A DNA stretch of 19,140 bases, from the NCBI GenBank assembly GCA_025353085.1, contig JANXRI010000031.1:1-19140 (forward strand). Reading direction: 5' to 3'. Each line of letters begins with the position of its first letter. Positions within the stretch are counted from its first letter, which is position 1. Made by a program: the position numbers and the translations under genes. The DNA is from Betaproteobacteria bacterium (GTDB lineage Bacteria; Pseudomonadota; Gammaproteobacteria; Burkholderiales; SG8-41). This document shows positions 13,357 to 19,140 of this stretch, in pieces. The notes under the pieces were generated by a model. The model was not told where the DNA came from and searched no databases. It worked only from the letters and a program-made list of their open reading frames with translations.

Positions 13357-14244
13357 CTACGCTTTGCCCTGGGCCAGCGCCTGCACGATTTGTTTGCCGG
13401 TGCGGCCGCGCTCCTTCGATTCTTCCGGCGACTCAGCGGCGAGCGGCGTCCTGGCGAGCATCTCGAACATGTCGGCCGCGCCTTCCATCATGCGCCGTGT
13501 CATGCCGGCATCTTCGAAGGTGGTGGCGACTTCAAGCATCTCGGGCACATAGCGGTACGCTTTCGGCGCCATGCCGACGGTGCGGCCGAGTATCCATTTG
13601 TAAACTTCGGGCTGGGTGTCTTCGAATTCAGCCGCGAGTTCTTCAGCAACGCCGAGTTTGTGGCTCGCGAGCAAGAGTTCGACGCCGAGCGCGAGCGCGC
13701 CTTTAGTGAACGCACCGTAGCACATCTTCAGCGCCGAAGCGTTGCCGATTTTTTCGCCGACGACGCGAATCTTCAAAATCTCGTCGTTGATCTGCGTGAG
13801 CACCGACGCTTCGGGACCAGACACGTACAGGCGCAATTCCGATTTGCCTTTTGACGTTACGCGCAGGATGCTGCCGTCGACGCAGTAACCGCCCGCTTTG
13901 CGAATGATGCCGTCGATTTCCTGCGCGGTGCGTGGCGCGACCGCGTTGCCGTTGACGAACATAATTTTCTTGCCGGTCGCTTTGATCCCCGCTGCGACTT
14001 CGCGGGCTTTGGTGACGGCGGCGGCGGGATCGAGCACCGAGATCAGGACGTCGCAGGTGTTGACCAGCTTCTCGACCGAACCGCAATCGGTGACGTCCGC
14101 CTTAGCACTTAGTGCAATCGTACGCTTGCTGCGGCCTTCGAGCGCCGTGAAAATTTCATAGCCGCACGCTTTCAAGCGCACTGCGACCTGCCCGCCCATG
14201 TCGCCGATGCTCGTGATACCGATCTTGCGAATTTTGAGTTCCAT
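13357..14244 (-). CDS. NAD(P)-binding dehydrogenase with DUF1932 C-terminal domain
   Basis: 295 residues from ATG 14242-14244, which has AGGAG five bases upstream; an in-frame extension to 14304 would overlap the preceding gene without support. The N-terminal Rossmann domain starts KIGITSIGDMGGQVAVRLKA (GDMGG loop at 14-18), with DVLISVLDPAAA and IMFVNGNAVAPRTAQEIDGI after it. The C-terminal part (GNASALKMCYGAFTKGALAL, then GVELLLASHKLGV) is the DUF1932/6-phosphogluconate-dehydrogenase-like helical domain, with the K-x4-G-x2-K pattern of beta-hydroxyacid dehydrogenases. A role in oxidising a hydroxyacid is probable, substrate unknown. It is the last gene of the catabolic operon, 19 bases after the enolase-superfamily gene. 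Confidence 0.85.
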   Translation of the reverse strand: MELKIRKIGITSIGDMGGQVAVRLKACGYEIFTALEGRSKRTIALSAKADVTDCGSVEKLVNTCDVLISVLDPAAAVTKAREVAAGIKATGKKIMFVNGNAVAPRTAQEIDGIIRKAGGYCVDGSILRVTSKGKSELRLYVSGPEASVLTQINDEILKIRVVGEKIGNASALKMCYGAFTKGALALGVELLLASHKLGVAEELAAEFEDTQPEVYKWILGRTVGMAPKAYRYVPEMLEVATTFEDAGMTRRMMEGAADMFEMLARTPLAAESPEESKERGRTGKQIVQALAQGKA

Positions 14245-14263
14245 GTCTGCTCCTAAAGCGTGT

Positions 14264-15409
14264 TCACACGCGGTATTTGTTGACGTAATCCCAATTGATT
14301 GCATAGCCGAAGCCGGGCTCGTCGTTTAACACGAGCTTGCTGCCGCGCAGCTCGGCGCGCTGCGAGAAAAGGTTGTTCCACAGCGGATCGCGATCTTCGT
14401 CGGCGAACACTTCGACGCAATAACCGTTCGGCACCGCGGCGGCGAGATGGCCCTGGATTTGCGGATCGTGATGCGTCGTCATCAGCACACCGTGCGCGTG
14501 CGAGTAGCTGGCAATGCGCAGCCATTCGGTGACGCCGCCCGCGCGCGTGCAGTCGAAATTCAAATAGCGCACGAGGCCGAGGTCGACGAGATCGCGGCAC
14601 GCCCACAGATGACTTTCGCTTTCGCCGCAGGTCAGCGGCGTGTTGCTGTGCTGTGTGAGCTTGGCCATGCCGCGGATCGCGTCATACCAGTGCAGAGGCT
14701 CTTCAAACCAGAACACGTCGTAAGGCTCGAACGCGTGAATCGCGTCGACCGCCTGCATCAGCGAATACGAGCGGCTTGCGTCGATCATTAGATCCGCATC
14801 GGGGCCGATTGCCTCGCGCACGCGGCGCACGCGGTCGATGTCCTGCGCGAGCGGCAGACCGCCGGTTTTCATTTTGACGGCAGTGAAACCCTGTTCGATG
14901 TAGGCGGCCATTTCGTCGGCGACGATCTCGACCGGTTTATCTTTGCGGTAATAACCGCCGCTCGCGTACGCATGGATCTCCTTGCTGCCGCCACCGAGCA
15001 GGCGCCACACCGGCAGATTGCACGCCTTGCCTTTCAGATCCCACAACGCAATGTCGATGCCGGCCTGCGCCGCCATGATCGGCTGCCGCTGCGCCGTGCG
15101 AAATCCCATGCTCGCAGTGTCGCCATCCTTGTAAATTTTTGCGCCGTCGTTGGTAAGCGCAAATATCTTTGCCCAGATCGCTTCGTGCGCATGCGCATCC
15201 ATGCCGATCAGAAGGTGGCTCAATTTCTCGACCGCTTCGACGACCGGCTTGGCCGCTCGCCCGTGGATCGTGCCCAGGCCCGTGAGCCCGTTGTCGGTCG
15301 TGATCTCGACGATGATCTGGGTCGCGACGGTAAAGGGCTCGGTTGCTACCGCGTACACATACTTGAGAGGCACGGATAGCGCATGCGCTTTAATGGATTT
15401 TATTTTCAT
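14264..15409 (-). CDS. Mandelate racemase/muconate lactonizing-type enzyme (enolase superfamily)
   Basis: 381 residues. The N-terminal cap domain is followed by a TIM barrel with the expected residues: K179-x-K181 (AVKMKTGG), metal ligands D210 (LMIDASRSYS), E236/E237 (FWFEEPL) and E263 (TCGESE), and a catalytic-type His at 313-314 (TTHHDPQ). The KxK plus His layout is that of the mandelate racemase subgroup, which abstracts the proton alpha to a carboxylate; members include racemases and many sugar-acid dehydratases. Length is usual. The gene sits in an operon with a Bug receptor and two dehydrogenases, which favours an acid-sugar or hydroxyacid catabolic step (inference). The ribosome site before ATG 15407-15409 is weak. 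Confidence 0.92.
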   Translation of the reverse strand: MKIKSIKAHALSVPLKYVYAVATEPFTVATQIIVEITTDNGLTGLGTIHGRAAKPVVEAVEKLSHLLIGMDAHAHEAIWAKIFALTNDGAKIYKDGDTASMGFRTAQRQPIMAAQAGIDIALWDLKGKACNLPVWRLLGGGSKEIHAYASGGYYRKDKPVEIVADEMAAYIEQGFTAVKMKTGGLPLAQDIDRVRRVREAIGPDADLMIDASRSYSLMQAVDAIHAFEPYDVFWFEEPLHWYDAIRGMAKLTQHSNTPLTCGESESHLWACRDLVDLGLVRYLNFDCTRAGGVTEWLRIASYSHAHGVLMTTHHDPQIQGHLAAAVPNGYCVEVFADEDRDPLWNNLFSQRAELRGSKLVLNDEPGFGYAINWDYVNKYRV

Positions 15410-15461
15410 GAATTAAATCTCGCGGAAAAGGTCGACGATTAACTGCGGCGCAGTGTCATCA

Positions 15462-16433
15462 CTATTGGGCGACGCGGATGTTGGCGGTTTGAACGACTTT
15501 GCTCCACTTCGCGATGTCGCGCTTCATCACCTCCTGCAGGCGGCCGGCGTCGGTCTTGCCGATTTCGAATCCCTCGGCGGCGATGCGCTCGCGCATTTCC
15601 GGATTCGTGAGCGTCGCGGAGACTTCTTTGCTCCAGCGCGCGAGAATTTCGCGGTTCAAGCCTTTGGGCCCGAGCACGCCGTACCACAAAATGGTTTCGT
15701 AACCGGGCAACGTTTCGGCGATGGTCGGAATGTCGGGAATTGCCGCAACGCGCTTGGCGGTCGTCACGCTCAGCGCGCGCAGCCGGTTGGTTTTGACGTG
15801 CGGCAGCACCACGGGGATCGCCGCAAAACTCACCTGGATTTGTCCGCCCAGCAAATCGGTGAGCGCGGGACCGGAACCTTTATACGGCACATGCGTCATC
15901 TGAGTGCCCGCCATCAGGTCGAATAATTCGGTCGCGAGGTGCGTGAGGCCACCAACGCCCGAGGTGCCGTAATTGAGGCTGCGCGGTTTCGCTTTCGCGA
16001 GTGCGATCAGCTCGGCGGTGTTTTTGGCCGGCACGCCCGGATTCAATGCAATCAGGTAGCCGGATTCGCCGATCATCGCGACCGGCGTCACATCGGCGAT
16101 CGGATCGTACGGCAATTTATAAATCGCGGCGTTCGCGCAATAGCCGCCCGAGATAAACAACATCGTGTAGCCGTCGGCCGCGGAGGTCAGTGCCGTCTCG
16201 ATGCCGATCTTGCCGCCCGCGCCCGCACGATTATCGACGACCACCGATTGGCCGAAACCCTCGGTGAGCTTCTGCGCCATGATCCGGCCGATGGTGTCTA
16301 TTCCGCCGCCGGGCGCGAATGGAATGATCAGGCGGATGGGTTTGTCGGGATAGCGATCTTTTTGTGCCAAAGCAGCCGGCGCTGCGATCATTGCGCATAG
16401 GCCTGCAACGACGATGTTCGATAGCTTGCTCAC
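15462..16433 (-). CDS. Bug/TctC-family periplasmic substrate-binding receptor
   Basis: 323 residues with signal peptide (LCAMIAAPAALAQ, cleavage near residue 23), RYPDKPIRLIIPFAPGGGID, VVDNRAGAGGKIGIETALTS, YGTSGVGGLTHLATELFDLM and HVPYKGSGPALTDLLGGQIQ. The start is GTG (16431-16433) with GGGGGAG five bases upstream. It lies 35 bases after the D-2-hydroxyacid dehydrogenase gene and 52 before the enolase-superfamily gene, so it is probably the receptor for the acid that these enzymes degrade. Intact by length and motifs. Confidence 0.94.
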   Translation of the reverse strand: MSKLSNIVVAGLCAMIAAPAALAQKDRYPDKPIRLIIPFAPGGGIDTIGRIMAQKLTEGFGQSVVVDNRAGAGGKIGIETALTSAADGYTMLFISGGYCANAAIYKLPYDPIADVTPVAMIGESGYLIALNPGVPAKNTAELIALAKAKPRSLNYGTSGVGGLTHLATELFDLMAGTQMTHVPYKGSGPALTDLLGGQIQVSFAAIPVVLPHVKTNRLRALSVTTAKRVAAIPDIPTIAETLPGYETILWYGVLGPKGLNREILARWSKEVSATLTNPEMRERIAAEGFEIGKTDAGRLQEVMKRDIAKWSKVVQTANIRVAQ

Positions 16434-16468
16434 GAAGACTCCCCCGGTTTAGTTTTATTGTGAAATGT

Positions 16469-17461
16469 TTAACTTTGCAGGTTGAGCAGCGGCTCACGGC
16501 GCGCCCACCGCTCGAGATTGTCGAGGAAGATGCGCACGCTGCGCAACTCATTGCCGGCGGATGCGCCCGCGCTATGCGGGGTCATGATGACGTTGGGCAT
16601 GTCCCACAGCGGCGAGGTCGCGGGCAGCGGTTCGGCGGCAAATACATCGAGGTGAGCGCAGCGCAGCTGTCCGCTTCGCAGCGCCGCGATGACGGCCGCT
16701 TCATCGCATAGCGCGCCACGCGCGACGTTGATGAGGCCGGCGGTTTTTTTCATGCGCGCGAGCGAATCGGCGTTGATCATGCCGCGGGTTTCGGCAACGA
16801 GCGGGCATGCGAGCACCACCCAGTCGCAGCGGGGCAAGAGTTCCGGTAACCCGGCGAGCATATGCATTTCGTCGACGGGATCTTCAGCGGTGCGTAGCTG
16901 GCGGCGGATGCCGATCACATGCATGCCGAGCACTTGCGCGAAGCGCGCGACGGTCGCGCCGATGGCGCCCATGCCGATGATGAGGATAGTCTGGCCTTGC
17001 AGATCCGGTGGCTGGGCTGAAGCGCGCATTGGTTCCCAGCTATTGCGGCGCTGCGCGTCGAGATAGTGCGGCAGTTCGCGGCTCATCATCAGCAGCGTCG
17101 TGATCGCGGTCTGCGCGACCGGCACGCCGTTGCTGCCGGCGGCGGTGGTCAGCTTCACGCCGCGTTTGGCGAGCGGCGCGACGAACGGATGCTGCTCGAT
17201 CGCCGTGCTGTCGAAATGCGCGAGCTTAAGGTTCTTCGCCGCCAGCAGCGTTTCACCATACGTCTGGTAATGCGCGGAGAAGCGGATGTCGCGCGTCAGC
17301 ATCGTGACTTCGATTCTGTCGCTGTCCGCGGATGCGAGTCGCGCGCGCGGATCGTCGGGCAGATGCACGATATCGGGCCTGATGTCCGCGCGCCGCGCGG
17401 CGGCGTCGAGCAGCTTGCCATAGGTCGCGGCGAAACCTTTCGACAGTAGAATGCCGGTCAT
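16469..17461 (-). CDS. D-isomer-specific 2-hydroxyacid dehydrogenase
   Basis: 330 residues. The Rossmann motif GMGAIG is at 163-168 within ILIIGMGAIGATVARFAQVL. The catalytic set of the family is present: R248 (INVARGAL), E277 (FAAEPLP) and H296 (TPHSAG). NAD(P)H-dependent reduction of 2-oxoacids or oxidation of D-2-hydroxyacids is expected in the cytoplasm; the substrate is open. The N-terminal part is divergent and includes NGVPVAQTAITTLLMMSREL, the helix at the domain interface. It begins 58 bases after the SDR gene, with a terminator in the gap, and so may head the operon with the Bug, enolase-type and DUF1932 genes. Confidence 0.92.
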   Translation of the reverse strand: MTGILLSKGFAATYGKLLDAAARRADIRPDIVHLPDDPRARLASADSDRIEVTMLTRDIRFSAHYQTYGETLLAAKNLKLAHFDSTAIEQHPFVAPLAKRGVKLTTAAGSNGVPVAQTAITTLLMMSRELPHYLDAQRRNSWEPMRASAQPPDLQGQTILIIGMGAIGATVARFAQVLGMHVIGIRRQLRTAEDPVDEMHMLAGLPELLPRCDWVVLACPLVAETRGMINADSLARMKKTAGLINVARGALCDEAAVIAALRSGQLRCAHLDVFAAEPLPATSPLWDMPNVIMTPHSAGASAGNELRSVRIFLDNLERWARREPLLNLQS

Positions 17462-17483
17462 CGCACTGACCGCTTAAGTGCGT

Positions 17484-17514
17484 AAAAAAAATCGGGGCGC
17501 GCGAACGCGGCGCC
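17484..17514 (-). terminator. Rho-independent terminator after the SDR gene
   Basis: On the minus strand GGCGCCGCG and CGCGCGCC pair (17506-17514 with 17496-17503, one bulge, two-base loop), followed after CCGA by eight T (complement of A8 at 17484-17491). It begins six bases after the SDR stop. Confidence 0.7.
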
Positions 17515-17519
17515 GCATT

Positions 17520-18332
17520 TCACTCGTCGCCTGCGTAGACTTTGAGGTACGAAGAACGCCCGCCGTCGGCGGCGATCGTGGTGCCGGTCAGCATGCGCGA
17601 TTCGTCGGACGCGAGAAAGACCGCGATCGCGGCGATGTCGCCGGGGTCGCCCGACGCGAACGGGTAAAGTTTTTTCATCGCCATGCGTGAGCGCGCTTCA
17701 GCCGTGGGCTTCTCCGCGAGCATCCACTCCTTGTTTTCATAGCGCTTGATCTGGCGCTCGGTGCGAATCGAGCCCGGCGCGATGCCGTTGGCGCGGATGC
17801 CGAATTCCGCATATTGCGCGGCGAGCGTTTTGGTAAACGCGATGATGCCGCCCTTGGTCGCCGCATAGGCGGGCTTGATTGAGCCCATGAGCCCGAGGTG
17901 CGAGGTCATGTTGATGATCGACCCGCTGCCCGCTTTGAGCATATGCGGGATCGCGTGGCGGCAGGTCAGGAAAGGATGCAGCAGGTTCAACGCGACCGTG
18001 CGATGCCAGATGTCGAGATCCATTTCGTGCACGGGCACGTCTTCCTGCAACGAGCCGCCCGCGCAATTCATGAGTATGTCGAGCCTGCCGAACCTGGTGA
18101 CCGTCGCATCGACCGCGCGCTTCACGCTGTCGAAATTGGTGGCGTCGGTCTCGATGAATATCGCGTCACCACCCGCCGCGCGCACTTCTTTTTCAGCCGC
18201 AGCGCCGGTTTCTTTGTTAAGTTCAATGATCGCGACTTTGGCGCCTTCGCGCACAAAGCTAAGCGCGGTCGCCCTGGCGATGCCGGCGCCCGCGCCCGTC
18301 AGAAATGCAACTTTTCCGTCTAATCGGCCCAC
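17520..18332 (-). CDS. SDR-family NAD(P)-dependent oxidoreductase
   Basis: 270 residues starting at GTG 18330-18332, with AAAGGA seven bases before. Coenzyme loop TGAGAGIA (12-19), NCAG (89-92), catalytic S144, Y156 and K160 (Y-x3-K in YAATK), and PGSIRT near 186-191. This is a classical SDR. The last Gly of the usual TGxxxGIG is Ala here, a modest deviation tolerated in several SDRs. D65 (ETDAT) and the acidic E37 after the second strand favour NAD over NADP (inference). The gene is followed by a terminator, and preceded by the 8-base repeat array, so it may be transcribed apart from both neighbours. Substrate unknown; probably a hydroxy/keto acid or sugar derivative given context. Confidence 0.92.
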   Translation of the reverse strand: MGRLDGKVAFLTGAGAGIARATALSFVREGAKVAIIELNKETGAAAEKEVRAAGGDAIFIETDATNFDSVKRAVDATVTRFGRLDILMNCAGGSLQEDVPVHEMDLDIWHRTVALNLLHPFLTCRHAIPHMLKAGSGSIINMTSHLGLMGSIKPAYAATKGGIIAFTKTLAAQYAEFGIRANGIAPGSIRTERQIKRYENKEWMLAEKPTAEARSRMAMKKLYPFASGDPGDIAAIAVFLASDESRMLTGTTIAADGGRSSYLKVYAGDE

Positions 18333-18371
18333 TGGGTGTTCCTTTGCGAATTATTTAGGGTAGTGGTAATG

Positions 18372-18619
18372 GGTGATTGGGTGATTAGGTGATTAGGTAA
18401 TTAGGTAATTAGGTGATTAGGTGATTAGGTGATTAGATAATTAGGTAATTAGGTAATTAGGTAATTAGGTAATTAGGTAATTAGGTAATTAGGTAATTAG
18501 GGGATTGAATTACTAATCACTTAATCACTTAATCACTTGATTACTGAATTACCAAATTACCAAATCACTAAATCACCGAATTACCAAATCACTAAATCAC
18601 CCAATCACCCAATCACCAA
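18372..18619. repeat. 8-base tandem array that reverses strand half way
   Basis: About 17 units of GGTAATTA or GGTGATTA run from 18372 to 18507, with a few variants (GATAATTA, GGGGATTG). From 18508 to 18619 come about 14 units of the opposite strand form (ATTACCAA, ATCACTAA, ATCACTTA, ATCACCCA). The 8-base phase is kept across the switch. The two arms are imperfectly complementary, so the DNA or RNA can fold into a hairpin with arms near 110-130 bases. Unlike CRISPR there are no unique spacers. The whole array lies between the stop of the partial Bug gene and the SDR start. Confidence 0.9.
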
Positions 18620-18631
18620 TCCCAACACCCC

Positions 18632-19140
18632 CTACTCCACTTTCAATCCCGCCGCCTTCACGACCTTCGCCCATTTTACGATGTCGGTCGAGATCGTTTG
18701 CGCAAAGTCGGCGGGCGTACGCGGTAGCGGATCGGCGCCTTCACGCGAAAGGATTTCGCGCGTCGCCGGATCGCGCAGAATGCGATTGAGTTCACCGTTG
18801 AGCCTGGCGACAATCGCGGGCGGCAACTTCGCAGGCCCGAGCACACCGTACCAACCGCTCACTTCATAGCCCGGCACGGCCTGGTCGAGCGGTGGCACAT
18901 CGGGCAGCGCGGACGAGCGCTCTTTAGAGGCGACACCGAGCGCGATCATCTTGCCTGACTTGATGTGCTGGATCGACGCGGGCACCGATGGAAAACCACA
19001 CTGCAACTGGCCGGAAATCAGATCGATCATCGCGAGGCTTTGGCCTTTGTATGGAACATGCACCAGCTTCAACTGCGCCATCATCTGAAAAAGCTCGGTG
19101 GCGAGATGACTCGCCGACCCGATCCCTGACGAGCCGTACG
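18632..19140 (-). CDS. Bug/TctC-family receptor, C-terminal part
   Basis: The frame enters from the right edge; about 169 residues are visible. It begins YGSSGIGSASHLATELFQMM, a hallmark of the family, followed by HVPYKGQSLAMIDLISGQLQ, GYEVSGWYGVLGPAKLPPAI and a C-terminus ending WAKVVKAAGLKVE. The N-terminal lobe and signal peptide are outside the window. The stop is TAG (18632-18634), 12 bases from the repeat array. Same strand as the SDR gene, so they would be one transcript unless the array stops or slows RNA polymerase. Confidence 0.92.
   Translation of the reverse strand, partial: YGSSGIGSASHLATELFQMMAQLKLVHVPYKGQSLAMIDLISGQLQCGFPSVPASIQHIKSGKMIALGVASKERSSALPDVPPLDQAVPGYEVSGWYGVLGPAKLPPAIVARLNGELNRILRDPATREILSREGADPLPRTPADFAQTISTDIVKWAKVVKAAGLKVE

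Noticed and set aside
18372..18619. CRISPR-like array
   Set aside because: Units are 8 bases and directly adjacent, with no unique spacers and no cas genes nearby.
18537..18869. Plus-strand ORF with repeated YQITKSPN peptide
   Set aside because: The peptide is only the 8-base repeat read through three frames (24 bases); the rest is antisense to the Bug gene.

Overview
The window looks like chromosomal DNA of a GC-rich betaproteobacterium, probably Burkholderiales. The main reason is three Bug/TctC-type periplasmic substrate-binding receptor genes (two complete, one cut by the right edge), a family greatly expanded in that order. The catabolic genes around them and the SD-led, GC-rich coding style fit. 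No rRNA, tRNA or CRISPR was seen.

Region 1 (1-7024, all minus strand) is a defence or genome-conflict island read right to left. The genes are an AlbA_2/HATPase regulator (RecG-like COG2865 type), a DUF2130 coiled-coil protein with a nuclease-like core, an AAA_13/RloC-like ATPase whose C-terminal half is missing or replaced, a 69-residue small protein, a DUF1016/YhcG PD-(D/E)XK protein lacking its N-terminus, the orphan C-terminal tail of a type III-like Mod DNA methyltransferase, a zeta-toxin-like kinase, a 60-residue basic protein, a possible 37-residue ORF, and the start of a Res-type DEAD/DEAH helicase that runs off the left edge. From the AAA gene onward every junction is a 4-base ATGA or GTGA overlap. 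Several members are truncated or chimeric, so the island looks eroded but still packed as one operon. Palindromic repeats lie in frame inside the Mod tail and the DUF1016 gene.

Region 2 (7191-8440) holds a truncated DinD-like gene and a complete higB-higA toxin-antitoxin pair. The higBA promoter appears to give a nearly leaderless mRNA, and short repeats overlap its -35 box.

Region 3 (8560-11311, plus strand) carries a secreted protein of unknown function, a DUF6152 secreted protein, a small lipoprotein and a MAPEG-family membrane protein. Small palindromic repeats lie between and after these genes.

Region 4 (11546-19140, minus strand) is a catabolic and transport region: a lone Bug receptor; an AbrB/MazE-type antitoxin with a Doc toxin under paired palindromic operators; then a likely operon of D-2-hydroxyacid dehydrogenase, Bug receptor, enolase-superfamily (mandelate racemase-like) enzyme and DUF1932 NAD(P)-binding dehydrogenase. 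Upstream of it lie an SDR oxidoreductase with its own terminator and the partial third Bug receptor. Together these suggest uptake and oxidation or dehydration of an organic or sugar acid; the substrate cannot be read from the sequence. Between the SDR gene and the partial Bug gene lies an array of about 31 eight-base units that reverses strand half way, making a very large potential cruciform or hairpin. This array, the palindrome-riddled genes and the toxin-in-R-M operon are the most unusual items.
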